This document shows, piece by piece, positions 45,317-55,921 of a stretch of 64,000 bases of DNA. This stretch comes from Paenibacillus sp. A3. Lineage in GTDB: Bacteria > Bacillota > Bacilli > Paenibacillales > NBRC-103111. Within the stretch, counting starts at the first letter, position 1; each line of letters starts with the position of its first letter. The position numbers and the translations under genes were made by a program. Under the pieces are notes generated by a model. It had not been told where the DNA came from. It worked only from the letters and a program-made list of their open reading frames with translations, and ran no database searches. The stretch is taken from positions 22,749 through 86,748 of the forward strand of contig NZ_JTHN01000182.1 in NCBI RefSeq assembly GCF_001399685.1, read 5' to 3'.

Positions 45317-46546
45317 ATGAGCCGAAAGTGGTTGGAGAAAGAAACCCCGATTTGGGTGGAGCGGGGCATCGTTACCCGCGAGCAGGCAGATCAGCTTCTA
45401 AGCATGTACGAAACGAAAAATCATGCCGTCGGTCTGCTGCCGATCCTCGGAAGCATTTTGGTCGGACTGGGCATTCTCAGTTTTATAGCAGCCAACTGGC
45501 AGGATATCCCGCAGCTTGTCCGCCTTGCCATGATCGTGCTGCTGATGATCGGTTTTTACGCCGGAGGCGAGCTGGCGCTGCGGCGCGGTCACGATAAGCT
45601 GGGCATCGCGCTGATCAGCCTCGGGGTTGTCAGCTTCGGTGGAGGCATCGTGTTGATCGGCCAGATGTTTCACTTGGTCGCTTACAACGCGGGAACGTTT
45701 ATTTTGTGGGCGTGCGCGGGAATGGTCGCGACCTTTATATACCGCAGCCGTTACTTGTATTTGCTAAGTCTGCTTCTCTTTGATATCGCCCAATGGTACA
45801 GCGTAGCAGAATTCGATTCCTTCAGCTATACCGCGTTCGCGCTTCTGGCTGCCGGCCTCGGGTTTTACGGCTGGAAACGGCGTCATCCGCTGCTGATCTG
45901 GTGCTTCAGCTTCAGCGTAACAGTGCAGGCGCTGATGTGGGCGATCGCCTCGGACGTGCCGTTCCTCTGGATGTTTATCCCGGCCATGGCGCTTTACGTC
46001 CTCGGCGATTGGCTGAAGGACGAACGTCACGGGGGCTATGCGCTGCAGACGGCTCCGCTTGCCGCAGCATTTATTTTCGCGGTCTTCTTGGTGATGATCG
46101 GACACGAAAGAGGGGCTGTCGATGACGGCTGGCTGCTTGCTTCACCGCTCTATTACTTCGGGGCGCTCCTCCTTCTCTTTGCCGTCTCGCTGGCCGGCAA
46201 GCTGCGAAACGGCCGGGCGTCCAGCGCCTTCGAATGGATTTTGCTCGCACCGTTCGTTTACTTGCCTTCCGGCGTCGACGTCTTGTACCTGCTTGCACTG
46301 TTTTTCTTCTCGCTGTACGTGCTGTGGCGCGGCTATGCCGAGGAATGGAGGTTCAAGATCAACTTCGGAACGGTTCTGTTCATTTGTAGTACGATGGTGG
46401 CATACGGCAAGCTAACCTGGGACTTTATGGACAAATCGCTGTTTTTCATTCTTGGAGGCTGCATATTGATCGGCCTGAGCTGGTTCCTGAACCGGCGGAA
46501 GAAACGGTTTTTCGACGATACGAAGGAGGGGAACGGACATGTCTGA
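45317..46546 (+). CDS. DUF2157 multi-pass membrane protein
   Basis: A 409-residue protein with a short soluble N-terminus (KWLEKETPIWVERGIVTREQADQLLSMY) and then ~10-12 hydrophobic helices. The first helices (GLLPILGSILVGLGILSFIAANWQ) match the DUF2157 signature. The start at 45317 has GGGGTG upstream. Its stop overlaps the next gene's start by 8 bp, so the two are co-translated. DUF2157 proteins commonly pair with GDYXXLXY proteins; their function is not established. Confidence 0.85.
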   Translation: MSRKWLEKETPIWVERGIVTREQADQLLSMYETKNHAVGLLPILGSILVGLGILSFIAANWQDIPQLVRLAMIVLLMIGFYAGGELALRRGHDKLGIALISLGVVSFGGGIVLIGQMFHLVAYNAGTFILWACAGMVATFIYRSRYLYLLSLLLFDIAQWYSVAEFDSFSYTAFALLAAGLGFYGWKRRHPLLIWCFSFSVTVQALMWAIASDVPFLWMFIPAMALYVLGDWLKDERHGGYALQTAPLAAAFIFAVFLVMIGHERGAVDDGWLLASPLYYFGALLLLFAVSLAGKLRNGRASSAFEWILLAPFVYLPSGVDVLYLLALFFFSLYVLWRGYAEEWRFKINFGTVLFICSTMVAYGKLTWDFMDKSLFFILGGCILIGLSWFLNRRKKRFFDDTKEGNGHV

Positions 46547-47078
46547 CAAAGCTGTTACCGGCGGCAGAAGGCGTTCGTTGCTTACGGCCGGCATCGTTCT
46601 GCTGCAGGTGCTTGTGCTGATCGGAATCGCCCTTTCCTTCTACACGATTAGCTGGTTCGGAAAGGACATCCGCGTACGAACGGTCCCGGTGGATCCGCGC
46701 GATTTGCTGTACGGCGATTACGTGACCCTCGGCTATGACATCAGCCGTCTCGATCCCTCTCTGTGGAAAGACACGGCACGGAAGCCGGAGAAAGGCCAAC
46801 CCGTCTACGTGGTATTAAAACCGGGAGCGGACGGCATGGCCCAGCCGGTGGCCGCATATGGCTCGAAGCCCGCGGTGCAGGAAGGCGAGGTCGTGATGAA
46901 AGGCCGGATTGACAATCGTTGGAGCGAAGAGATTTTCGTCAAATACGGGGTGGAAAAATACTACGTGCCCGAGGGGACCGGCAAATCGCTTGAAGATAAG
47001 GCCAGCCGGTTAATCGTGCACATGAAAGTCGCCCCGTGGGGCCAAGCGAAAATCGAAGGGCTCGAAGAGCGGTCGTAG
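46539..47078 (+). CDS. GDYXXLXY domain protein
   Basis: A 179-residue protein with one N-terminal membrane helix (about 17-35) and the eponymous motif GDYVTLGY near residue 66, preceded by RTVPVDPRDLLY. The mature part should be extracytoplasmic, and its length is normal for the family. It overlaps the DUF2157 gene by 8 bp, as in other Firmicutes and Bacteroidetes. A bidirectional terminator lies just beyond. Function unknown. Confidence 0.88.
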   Translation: MSDKAVTGGRRRSLLTAGIVLLQVLVLIGIALSFYTISWFGKDIRVRTVPVDPRDLLYGDYVTLGYDISRLDPSLWKDTARKPEKGQPVYVVLKPGADGMAQPVAAYGSKPAVQEGEVVMKGRIDNRWSEEIFVKYGVEKYYVPEGTGKSLEDKASRLIVHMKVAPWGQAKIEGLEERS

Positions 47079-47101
47079 TGCCGCGGCGATGATAAGATAT
47101 G

Positions 47102-47144
47102 AAAAAACTCGGCTTCCCGCAGACCAGGGGAAATCGAGTTTTTT
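47102..47144. terminator. Bidirectional terminator
   Basis: AAAACTCG and TTCCC on the left pair with GGGAA and CGAGTTTT on the right (47104-47142), with T and A runs on opposite sides. It separates the convergent GDYXXLXY and sigma factor genes. Confidence 0.78.
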
Positions 47145-47169
47145 GCTTTTTTGCAGCTGAGGCAGGGAT

Positions 47170-48054
47170 TTAAAGCTCCGAGGGTTCCGGCAGATGGCTC
47201 AGCTTATCCGGATTGTTAACGAAATACATCGTCCGGATCCGCATACCTTCGAATTCGAACAAGATGGCGATGCGGGAGCGGGAGCCATCAACCAATAGCC
47301 CGGCTCCGCCATTGAACGAAACGGGGACGCTCCGCGTCAGCACGGTGCCTTTGGACGCTATGCCGAGCAGGAAAGCTGCGATACGGTCTGCGCCGAGAAT
47401 CGGCCGGAGCGCCGCGCGCACCTTGCCTCCGCCATCGGAGTACAGGACGGCATCCTCCGTCAGCAGGTGGATGAACTGAAGCACGTCTCCCGAGCTGACT
47501 GCCTTCAAAAAGCTTCGGACGAGCGATTCCGACTCCGGGAGGCGGGGCTGAGGGGGGCAGGCCTCCGCGGAATGCAGTTTTTGCTTCAAACGGCTGTATG
47601 TTTTACGGCAGGCGGCTTCGCCTTTGTCCAGCATTTCGGCGATTTCCTTATAATCGTAATCGAACGCTTCGCGCAGAACGAAAATCGCCCGTTCAACCGG
47701 GTTCAGTTGCTCCAGCAGCAGCAGAAAGGCAAAGGAAATGTCGTCGTTCCGGGCCGCCTGCAGCAGCGGATCTTCCTTGTCCGGAGTTTGCAGGGGCTCG
47801 GGAAGCCATGGCCCGACATACACTTCCCTGCGGGCGCGGGCCGATTTCAGCTGATCGATGCAGCGGCGGGTAACGGATTTGCACAAATAGGCCTTCGGGT
47901 TCTGAATCGCGCCCGGGTCCGTGCGGGATACGGCCAGAAACAGATCGTGGATGATATCCTCCGCTTCGGATACCGACCCCAGCATCCGGTATGCGATCGA
48001 AAACAACAGCGGTTTATACTCGGTATACCAGTCTTCCAACGGAAGCTGCGTCAT
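47170..48054 (-). CDS. ECF sigma factor, SigJ/ECF41 type with SnoaL-like tail
   Basis: A 294-residue extracytoplasmic-function sigma factor. Region 2 (LFSIAYRMLGSVSEAEDIIHD) and region 4 (ERAIFVLREAFDYDYKEIAEML) are followed by a ~110-residue SnoaL/NTF2-like domain. Two ECF41 signatures are present: the linker YVGPWLPEPL (residues 79-88) and the C-terminal NNPDKL (280-285). In ECF41 proteins the C-terminal domain controls sigma activity in place of an anti-sigma factor. The start at 48054 (MTQLPLEDW) has AAAGGAG 8 bases upstream on the minus strand; the longer frame to 48414 overlaps lipL and is rejected. No carboxymuconolactone-decarboxylase partner gene is nearby. Confidence 0.88.
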   Translation of the reverse strand: MTQLPLEDWYTEYKPLLFSIAYRMLGSVSEAEDIIHDLFLAVSRTDPGAIQNPKAYLCKSVTRRCIDQLKSARARREVYVGPWLPEPLQTPDKEDPLLQAARNDDISFAFLLLLEQLNPVERAIFVLREAFDYDYKEIAEMLDKGEAACRKTYSRLKQKLHSAEACPPQPRLPESESLVRSFLKAVSSGDVLQFIHLLTEDAVLYSDGGGKVRAALRPILGADRIAAFLLGIASKGTVLTRSVPVSFNGGAGLLVDGSRSRIAILFEFEGMRIRTMYFVNNPDKLSHLPEPSEL

Positions 48055-48286
48055 TGGCGGATTCTCCTTTGCGGTAAACATCGAACTGCCGCTTCGGCAA
48101 GGTTCGCTCATAAGAAAATAAGACGAGATGGCGGGCCAGTTTGTGACCAGTCTTTTCCATTGTAGCACGGATCGCTTTCCGGCGGCAGAGAAACCGGGTA
48201 CTTGCAACGGCCGCCGGACCCTTTTAGAATGGGGGTAGCTTAGACGAGCCCGCGAAGCGGATCGGGAAAGGAGCGGGTTAGCCGCT

Positions 48287-49159
48287 ATGGACAAGCAAGA
48301 GATGACGCAGCCGCAGAAGAACGGGCTTTCGGATCTGCTGCTGTTGGACCGTTCGCAAGACGTAACGGAGCAGGACGTGCTGTATCCGTTTGCGCTGGAG
48401 GAGCTGCTGTGCAAGCATGTGGGGGAAGGCGGGGCGCCGCTGTGCCATCTCTGGCGTCACCCTCGCGCGTTTGTTATGGGGCTGCGGGACAGCCGGCTGC
48501 CCGGGGCTGCGGAAGCGGCACGGTACTTGGAGGCGCAAGGCTACAATGTCGCCGTCCGCAATTCGGGCGGCGCGGCGGTGCCGCTTGATCTGGGCGTCGT
48601 CAACGTGTCGCTGATTATGCCGAAGCGCCGGGCGGGGGAAATCGACTTCCGCGACGATTTCGAACGGATGTTCGAGCTGATCCGGCTGGCGCTTCAAGCG
48701 ACCGGATGCGAAGTGCGCAAAGGGGAGATTGAAGGGGCCTACTGTCCCGGAGATTACGATCTGAGTATCGGCGGCCGCAAATTTTGCGGCATCGCCCAGC
48801 GGCGGCAGGCTCATGCGTACGTCGTGCAGGCGTTCGTTATTGCCGAGGGGGCCGGGGCGGAGAATGCGCGGCAAGCGCGCGAATTTTACGGGCGGGCTTC
48901 CGCCGGCGTGCAAGATATCGATTTTCCGCGGGTGACGGCCGACAGCATGGCCAGCTTGGAGGAGCTGACCGATCTGGGCGACGGCGCGGCACTCAAGTTC
49001 ATCGAGGCGGTGAAGCGGGTCGTGCGCGAGGGCCAAACCCCCGAAGGAATGGAGCGGGCGGCAGCGGGACTGTGGGTCCCGGAAGCCTCCCGGGTGCGGG
49101 AAATGGCAGCCATGCTCCGCGAGCGTTACGGCATTCGCGGGAAGGAGTCCGGGGAATAA
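48287..49159 (+). CDS. lipL: Octanoyl-[GcvH]:protein N-octanoyltransferase LipL
   Basis: A 290-residue lipoate/octanoate transferase of the biotin/lipoate ligase fold. RNSGGAAVPLDLGVVNVSL and the signature AYCPGDYDLSIGG place it with B. subtilis LipL (YwfL): Cys153 would be the acyl-enzyme cysteine and Lys165 in GRKFCGIAQRR is also conserved. LipL moves octanoyl groups from GcvH to the E2 subunits of dehydrogenases such as PdhC. AAAGGAG is ~13 bases before the ATG. LipM, LplA and LipA are not in the window. The close pdh operon is the obvious client. Confidence 0.85.
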   Translation: MDKQEMTQPQKNGLSDLLLLDRSQDVTEQDVLYPFALEELLCKHVGEGGAPLCHLWRHPRAFVMGLRDSRLPGAAEAARYLEAQGYNVAVRNSGGAAVPLDLGVVNVSLIMPKRRAGEIDFRDDFERMFELIRLALQATGCEVRKGEIEGAYCPGDYDLSIGGRKFCGIAQRRQAHAYVVQAFVIAEGAGAENARQAREFYGRASAGVQDIDFPRVTADSMASLEELTDLGDGAALKFIEAVKRVVREGQTPEGMERAAAGLWVPEASRVREMAAMLRERYGIRGKESGE

Positions 49160-49176
49160 GAGGCTCTGTAACGGAT

Positions 49177-49905
49177 TCAGGTCAAAAATCGCTTCAGCAT
49201 GCCCGGCAGTTCGTTTTGCCAGAAGCCCCAAATGTGTTTTCCCGGCTTTTCTTCATAATGCAGCGAACAGCTTCTCGTGACGAGGAGCTGTTTTGTTTTG
49301 CGGTTCGCATCGACGAAATCGAATGTCCCGCGCTCCGTCGTCACTTCCGTCTCGTCGAGCCCGATGACCATGGACAGCTTCAGCCACGACAAGTCGTCCT
49401 CGGCTTCGATCCGCTCCTGCGTCGATTGTAAAAATGCGCCGGACAAGGATATAACTTGGCAAAAAAGGCTACGATAATCTAAGGCAAGATGCAGCGATAC
49501 GGTGCCTCCGAGCGAATCGCCGGCCAAGATCCGCTCGTTCAAATCGGCGCGAACCGGGTAATGATCTTCTATAAACGGGATCAGCTCCTCGGCAAAAAAC
49601 GCGCAGTAAGCGGCGAAACGCTCTCCCTCGGGCGCGTACTCGGAAGTGCGGACCGTTTTGTCCACATCTACGCCGACGATGATGGCGGGCTCCACATTAT
49701 CATCGAAAATAAGCCGGTTCATCGTCGTGGCAATGCGGCCGAAATTAAAAAAATCTTCGCCGTCCTGGCAATAGATGACAGGATATGACAACAGCTCGTT
49801 GTAGCCTGGCGGAAGGTAAACGCGCAAGGATCTTTCCTGCCCGAGCGCGCTGGAAAATACGGTTTCTTTTACGATGGTACGCTTGTAGTACAAGCTGTCG
49901 TCCAT
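49177..49905 (-). CDS. Esterase of the enterochelin esterase/esterase D-like family
   Basis: A 242-residue alpha/beta-hydrolase. LRVYLPPGYNELLSYPVIYCQDGEDFF is characteristic of the Esterase (Fes/YbbA/YieL-like) family. The nucleophile is Ser131 in AGDSLGG, and a His224 in GKHIWGFWQ provides the charge relay. There is no signal peptide, so it is cytoplasmic. The start at 49905 is followed by the divergent pdh promoter region. The substrate could be a siderophore ester or an S-formylglutathione-like thioester; sequence alone does not tell. Confidence 0.82.
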   Translation of the reverse strand: MDDSLYYKRTIVKETVFSSALGQERSLRVYLPPGYNELLSYPVIYCQDGEDFFNFGRIATTMNRLIFDDNVEPAIIVGVDVDKTVRTSEYAPEGERFAAYCAFFAEELIPFIEDHYPVRADLNERILAGDSLGGTVSLHLALDYRSLFCQVISLSGAFLQSTQERIEAEDDLSWLKLSMVIGLDETEVTTERGTFDFVDANRKTKQLLVTRSCSLHYEEKPGKHIWGFWQNELPGMLKRFLT

Positions 49906-50024
49906 GTGACAAACCTCCCAGTGTATTATAATAGTTTTATGGATTTTATTAATCTGTATTATTATTTTTTATAAACTGTTATATACGTCTAACCGAAAAG
50001 AAATCATATTTTACAAGTATGTTC

Positions 50025-50054
50025 TTGTGCAATTCACTAAAACAGGTTTATAAT
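50025..50054 (+). promoter_or_regulatory. SigA-type promoter of the pdh operon
   Basis: TTGTGC (50025-50030) and perfect TATAAT (50049-50054) separated by 18 bases. The divergent esterase gene has an ATTATA (minus-strand TATAAT) at 49925-49930. The 200-base gap is AT-rich and otherwise holds nothing I can name. Confidence 0.6.
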
Positions 50055-50064
50055 AATACTATAA

Positions 50065-51192
<1,128 letters not shown>

Positions 51193-51212
51193 AAGGGGAG
51201 GAACTTTCAGCC

Positions 51213-52193
51213 ATGGCTCAAATGACAATGATTCAAGCGATCAAGGACGCGATGCGAGTCGAGCTCCAGCGCGATCCTAACGTGGTCATATTCGGGGAAG
51301 ACGTAGGTAAGGTCGGCGGCGTATTCCGCGCAACGGAAGGTCTGCAGGCCGAATTCGGGGAGAACCGCGTATTCGATACGCCGCTTGCGGAATCCGCGAT
51401 CGGCGGGATGGCGGTCGGGATGGCCCTTCAAGGCTTCCGTCCAATCATGGAAATCCAGTTTGTCGGCTTTATTTTTGAAGCGTTCGACCAAATCGCCGTA
51501 CAAGCGGCGCGCATGCGCTACCGCTCCGGCGGCCGTTACAACGCGCCGATTACGATCCGTACGCCTTTCGGCGGCGGCGTTAAAGCGGCGGAACTGCACA
51601 CCGACCCGCTGGAAGGGCTGATGGTGCAAACGCCGGGGATTAAAGTTGTCGTGCCTTCCAACCCTTACGATGCGAAAGGGCTGCTCATTTCGGCGATCCG
51701 CGACAACGATCCCGTATTCTTCATGGAGCATCTGAACTTGTACCGCTCGTTCCGCGCGGAAGTGCCGGAAGGCGAATATACGGTACCGATCGGCAAGGCG
51801 AACGTCGTTCGCGAAGGTTCCGACGTCACGATCATTACTTACGGCGCCATGGTGCACACTTCGCTCAAAGCGGCCGAGGAGATCGAAAAAACGCGCGGCG
51901 CGAAAGTCGAAGTTATCGACCTGCGCACGCTGATGCCGCTGGACATCGACACCATCGTCGAGTCGATCAAGAAAACGAACCGTGCGATCGTCGTGCAGGA
52001 AGCGCAAAAAACCGCGGGTATCGCCGCGGAAGTGATCGCGCAAATCAACGAGAAGGCGATTCTGCATCTCGAAGCGCCAGTGCTGCGCGTAGCGCCTCCG
52101 GATACGGTTTATCCTTTTGCGCAAGTCGAAGATCAATGGCTTCCGAATCCGGCCCGTATCGTCAAAGGCCTGAATCAAGTATTGGATTTCTAA
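51213..52193 (+). CDS. pdhB: Pyruvate dehydrogenase E1 beta subunit
   Basis: The beta subunit of E1, 326 residues (B. subtilis 325). [27 protein letters not shown] is the canonical start and [17 protein letters not shown] lies in the cofactor-contacting region. ATG 51213 follows AAAAGGGGAGG; the longer frame from 51021 overlaps pdhA and is rejected. Gene spacing of 20 bp to pdhA and 34 bp to pdhC shows a tight operon. Confidence 0.95.
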   Translation: MAQMTMIQAIKDAMRVELQRDPNVVIFGEDVGKVGGVFRATEGLQAEFGENRVFDTPLAESAIGGMAVGMALQGFRPIMEIQFVGFIFEAFDQIAVQAARMRYRSGGRYNAPITIRTPFGGGVKAAELHTDPLEGLMVQTPGIKVVVPSNPYDAKGLLISAIRDNDPVFFMEHLNLYRSFRAEVPEGEYTVPIGKANVVREGSDVTIITYGAMVHTSLKAAEEIEKTRGAKVEVIDLRTLMPLDIDTIVESIKKTNRAIVVQEAQKTAGIAAEVIAQINEKAILHLEAPVLRVAPPDTVYPFAQVEDQWLPNPARIVKGLNQVLDF

Positions 52194-52227
52194 TATTTTA
52201 CTAAGACGCAAGGACGGTGAGCGACCG

Positions 52228-53598
52228 ATGGCAAACTTTGAATACCGCTTTCCCGAGCTGGGCGAAGGCATCCACGAAGGCGAAATCGTGAAATGGCACG
52301 TAAAACCCGGCGATACGGTAAATGACGAAACAATCCTGATGGACGTTCAAAACGATAAATCGACGGTGGAAGTACCTTCTCCGGTAGAAGGGAAAATCAT
52401 CGAGCTCAAGGTTTCCGAAGGTACGGTATGTACGATCGGCGACGTGATCGCGGTCATCGAAGTGACCGGCGAGGTGCCACAGCAGGCCCATGGCCACGGC
52501 GAAGCGCCGAGCGCTGCGCAGACGGCGACTCCAGCGGCAGCGCAAGCGGAAGCTTCGGCTGCGCAGGGCGGCGCAGATGCCGAGTGCGCGGTTGGCGGCG
52601 CCGTAGCGGCGAACGTGAACGCCTCGAAGCTGGATACGCCGATGGCCGGCGGAGCCCAAGCGGCTGGCAGCGCGGGCGAAGTGCTCGCGACGCCAAGCGT
52701 GCGTAAGCTGGCGCGCGCCAAGGGCGTCAACATCGCGGAGGTTACCGCGACAGGCAAGAACGGACGCGTGACGCGCGAAGACGTGCTCGGCTTCGTTTCC
52801 GGCGGCGGTGCACCGAAAGCGGCTGAGGCACCGGCGACAGCGGCTCCTGCAGCAAGCGCGGCGACGCCTTCCGCAGCAGCGCCGGTCAGCGGCGACCGCG
52901 AGGAAGAGCGCGTACCGCTGAAAGGTATCCGCAAGGCGATCGCGAATGCGATGGTCAAGAGCGCTTATACCGCTCCGCACGTGACCCTGATGGACGAAGT
53001 CGACGTGACCCGTCTCGTTGCGCTGCGCGAAAAAGCGAAGCCGGTTGCCGAGAAGAAGGGCGTCAAGCTGACCTACCTGCCTTTCATCGTGAAGGCATTG
53101 GTGGCGGCGTCCCGTCAATTCCCGGCGATGAACGCCATGATCGACGAAGAGAAGCAGGAAATCGTCTACAAAAAGTACTACCATGTCGGCATCGCGACGG
53201 ATACGGACAACGGTTTGATCGTACCGGTCATCCAGGACGCGGACCGCAAAAATATTTGGACCATTGCCGGCGCGATCAAGGATCTCGCAGTACGCGGCCG
53301 CGAAGGCAAACTCGGTCCGAGCGAGCTGAAAGGCTCCACGATCACAATTACGAATATCGGCTCCGCCGGCGGCATGTTCTTTACGCCGATCATCAACTTC
53401 CCTGAAGTGGCGATCCTCGGTACGGGCCGCATCAGCGAGAAGCCGGTCGTCAAAAACGGCGAAATCGTCATCGCTCCGGTCATGGCGCTGTCGCTCAGCT
53501 TCGACCACCGCATTATCGACGGGGCTACGGCTCAAAACTTTATGAACTATATCAAGCAGCTGCTGGCAGATCCGGAACTGCTTGTCATGGAGGTGTAA
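52228..53598 (+). CDS. pdhC: Dihydrolipoamide acetyltransferase E2
   Basis: The 456-residue E2 core. One lipoyl domain with Lys44 in QNDKSTVEV carries the lipoyl group. An Ala/Pro-rich hinge (about 85-150) follows, unusually Ala/Gly-rich here. The E1/E3-binding domain is [19 protein letters not shown] (about 155-190). A second Ala/Pro hinge precedes the acyltransferase domain, with the catalytic H427 and D431 in [10 protein letters not shown]. Only a single lipoyl domain is present, as in other Gram-positive PDH. LipL encoded 3 kb upstream may lipoylate it. Confidence 0.95.
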   Translation: MANFEYRFPELGEGIHEGEIVKWHVKPGDTVNDETILMDVQNDKSTVEVPSPVEGKIIELKVSEGTVCTIGDVIAVIEVTGEVPQQAHGHGEAPSAAQTATPAAAQAEASAAQGGADAECAVGGAVAANVNASKLDTPMAGGAQAAGSAGEVLATPSVRKLARAKGVNIAEVTATGKNGRVTREDVLGFVSGGGAPKAAEAPATAAPAASAATPSAAAPVSGDREEERVPLKGIRKAIANAMVKSAYTAPHVTLMDEVDVTRLVALREKAKPVAEKKGVKLTYLPFIVKALVAASRQFPAMNAMIDEEKQEIVYKKYYHVGIATDTDNGLIVPVIQDADRKNIWTIAGAIKDLAVRGREGKLGPSELKGSTITITNIGSAGGMFFTPIINFPEVAILGTGRISEKPVVKNGEIVIAPVMALSLSFDHRIIDGATAQNFMNYIKQLLADPELLVMEV

Positions 53599-53604
53599 TC
53601 CGAG

Positions 53605-55023
53605 ATGGTAGTAGGAGACGCATCGGTTGAAATTGACGTTCTGGTCATCGGGGCCGGTCCCGGCGGCTATGTAGCCGGTATCCGCGCAGCGCAGCTTGGC
53701 AAAAGCGTGCTGATCGTGGACAAATCCGAGCTTGGCGGCGTGTGCCTGAACCGTGGCTGCATTCCGTCCAAGGCGCTGATTTCCGCGGCGCATCATTTTG
53801 AAGTGATCAAGCATGCCACGTCGATCGGGATTTCTGCGGAGAATGTGACCGTCGATTGGGCGAAGATCCAAGAGTGGAAAGACGGCATCGTCAAGAAGCA
53901 AAGCGGCGGCGTAGGGATGCTGCTGAAAGGAAATAAGCTGCAAATCTTTAATGGCGAGGCGCTGTTCATCAACGAGCATGAAGCGCGCGTCTTCAACGAT
54001 AACGAAACGGCGCGTTACCGTTTCAACCACTGCATCATTGCGACCGGCTCCCGTCCGATCGAGCTGAAGGCGTTCCCGTACGGCGGACGCATTCTGTCCT
54101 CGACTGAAGCGCTGTCGCTTAGCGAGCTGCCTAAGAGCCTTGTCGTCATCGGCGGCGGCTATATCGGTATCGAGCTGGGACAAACGTATGCCAAGTTCGG
54201 CGCGAAGGTGACGGTGCTGGAAGGCTCCGACTCGATCCTGCCGGGCTTCGAAAAAGAACTGTCGCAGCCGGTAGCGCGCAACCTGAAAAAGCTCGGCGTC
54301 GAGGTCGTCACCGAGGCGATGGCTCAAGGCTGCGAGCAAACGGACAAGGATGTAACGGTAACCTACACCGTTAAAGGCGAAGAGCATAAAATCACCGCGG
54401 ACTACGTGCTGGTTACCGTCGGCCGCCGTCCGAACACCGACGGCGACTTGTCGCTGGAGCTTGCAGGCGTACAGGTCGGCGAACGCGGTTTGATCCCGGT
54501 CAACGAAAAATGCCAGACGAACGTTCCGCATATCTACGCGATCGGCGACATCGTACCAGGCATGGCACTTGCTCACAAAGCTTCGTATGAGGCGAAAGTG
54601 GCGGCAGAATCCATTGCCGGACTGCCAAGCGTTGTGGACTACAAAGTCATTCCGGCCGTCGTCTTCTCCGATCCGGAAATCGCCGGCGTAGGCCTCAGCG
54701 AGACCGAGGCGAAAGCCAAGGGCATCAATGTGTTCACCGGCAAGTTCCCTTACGGGGCGAACGGCCGTGCGCAATCGATGAACGTTACGGACGGCTTCGT
54801 GAAGCTTGTCGGCGACAAAGACACCGGCCTTTTGATCGGGGCACAGGTGGTCGGCGCGGAAGCTTCCAACCTGATCGCGGAGCTGACGCTCGGCATCGAG
54901 ATGGGCGCTACGCTGGAAGACATTGCGATGACGATTCACGCGCATCCGACGCTTGGCGAAATCACGATGGACGCCGCCGAAGGCGCGCTCGGCCATCCGA
55001 TTCACCAGCTCGGCAAAAAATAA
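53605..55023 (+). CDS. pdhD: Dihydrolipoamide dehydrogenase E3
   Basis: A 472-residue flavoprotein disulfide oxidoreductase that regenerates lipoamide. The FAD motif VIGAGPGGYVAG is at 14-25, the redox disulfide Cys47-Cys52 in GGVCLNRGCIPSK, the NAD motif VVIGGGYIGIELG lies near 180, and the C-terminal dimer motif HAHPTLGE contains the catalytic His. GGAGGTGTAA at the end of pdhC is the ribosome site, 6 bp separating the genes. A terminator at 55037 closes the operon. Confidence 0.96.
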   Translation: MVVGDASVEIDVLVIGAGPGGYVAGIRAAQLGKSVLIVDKSELGGVCLNRGCIPSKALISAAHHFEVIKHATSIGISAENVTVDWAKIQEWKDGIVKKQSGGVGMLLKGNKLQIFNGEALFINEHEARVFNDNETARYRFNHCIIATGSRPIELKAFPYGGRILSSTEALSLSELPKSLVVIGGGYIGIELGQTYAKFGAKVTVLEGSDSILPGFEKELSQPVARNLKKLGVEVVTEAMAQGCEQTDKDVTVTYTVKGEEHKITADYVLVTVGRRPNTDGDLSLELAGVQVGERGLIPVNEKCQTNVPHIYAIGDIVPGMALAHKASYEAKVAAESIAGLPSVVDYKVIPAVVFSDPEIAGVGLSETEAKAKGINVFTGKFPYGANGRAQSMNVTDGFVKLVGDKDTGLLIGAQVVGAEASNLIAELTLGIEMGATLEDIAMTIHAHPTLGEITMDAAEGALGHPIHQLGKK

Positions 55024-55036
55024 ATCCGTATATCCA

Positions 55037-55084
55037 AAAACCGAGGCGATACCGGCTTTAGAGCTGCGACGCCTTGGTTTTTTT
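55037..55084 (+). terminator. Rho-independent terminator of the pdh operon
   Basis: AACCGAGGCG (55039-55048) pairs with CGCCTTGGTT (55069-55078, one G-U), followed by T6. Confidence 0.85.
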
Positions 55085-55120
55085 ATTTCAAAATTTTTTC
55101 AGACGGTTGATTTGAAACTA

Positions 55121-55170
55121 TATGCCTACTCCCAGAGGCATATTTACTTATAGGCATTAAAAGGTAATAT
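55121..55170 (+). promoter_or_regulatory. Inverted repeat and possible promoter before the first secreted Cys protein
   Basis: TATGCCT (55121-55127) and AGGCATA (55136-55142) form a perfect 7-bp inverted repeat, and a further TAGGCAT follows at 55151-55157. A TTTACT (55143-55148), 16 bases, TAATAT (55165-55170) may be a weak promoter. The repeat overlaps its upstream edge, so it could be an operator. Confidence 0.35.
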
Positions 55171-55298
55171 TAAACTATAGATCCATAATTTTCATTTTAT
55201 ATTTGCGGAACGAAGGAACATGGACAAGGCGCCGTCCATTTCCGATACAACATATGCAGTTTAACGATTTCAAATTTAAGATGAGGGAGGTGTTTGAG

Positions 55299-55760
55299 AT
55301 GAGTTTTAGCTTTCAAGGGCAAGGATTAAAAAAAATAATCGCCATACTTCTAAGTGCGGTTTGTTTCACGGGCTTGGGTACGAGGGAGGCTTTGGCCTCG
55401 CCCTATCAGACGTATTGGGATTGCAGCGATAACCTTTATGACTGTCAGGCGGCCGATCTGGTACCTGAACTTGCACAGCTTGCGCACACTGTCAGAATCT
55501 ATATTCCCGAAGGGAAGGTAATGTCATACCATTACAAGGATCTCAGAACGAAAAATAGGTACGACAGTTCATACACGGAAATTTTAGTTTCATATGACGA
55601 CCGGGGTCAACAACGACAAGTTGCTTCTTTGAATGTCCCTATAGGGGGCGAAGCCGGAGGAGATCTGATTGCGCCGAGATCGGACTATTATTATCTTACG
55701 ATACAATGTTATTATGGAGGCAATTGTGACGGATCAGGCTACTTACGCACATCGAAATAA
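55299..55760 (+). CDS. Small secreted four-cysteine protein (copy 1)
   Basis: A 153-residue protein with a clear Sec signal peptide (KKIIAILLSAVCFTGLG), cleaved after ALA just before SPYQTYW. Mature cysteines: CSDNLYDC (spacing 6) near the N-terminus and CYYGGNC (spacing 5) near the C-terminus (GDGSGYLR-like ending). Beta-strand-rich sequence in between suggests a small secreted beta-sandwich with two disulfides. ATG 55299 follows GGGAGGTG; the longer frame from 55203 is rejected. A paralog lies 161 bp downstream. I know no family match; I do not assign a function. Confidence 0.78.
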   Translation: MSFSFQGQGLKKIIAILLSAVCFTGLGTREALASPYQTYWDCSDNLYDCQAADLVPELAQLAHTVRIYIPEGKVMSYHYKDLRTKNRYDSSYTEILVSYDDRGQQRQVASLNVPIGGEAGGDLIAPRSDYYYLTIQCYYGGNCDGSGYLRTSK

Positions 55761-55799
55761 CAGGATGCGGCCTTGCGAAGCGGTCTAGTCTGCTATTTA

Positions 55800-55816
55800 T
55801 GATACAAAATGTATCA
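55800..55816. promoter_or_regulatory. Perfect palindrome between the secreted-protein genes
   Basis: TGATACA-AAA-TGTATCA, 7-bp arms, in the AT-rich gap between the two paralogous secreted-protein genes. It resembles a regulator's operator or a small hairpin; no T-tail follows, so it is not a terminator. Confidence 0.45.
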
Positions 55817-55921
55817 AATAAGAAGCTACAGCTCAATTTTTCACATCGGGGGGATGGAGGAACGATCCTTTAGCCGATGCAGCGTTCTAAAATTTAATAA
55901 TTGGAAAGGACGGTGTATGAA

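Noticed and set aside
52201..55005. 934-residue minus-strand open frame across pdhC and pdhD
   Set aside because: Pure antisense of two well-supported genes, biased Arg/His/Ala composition.
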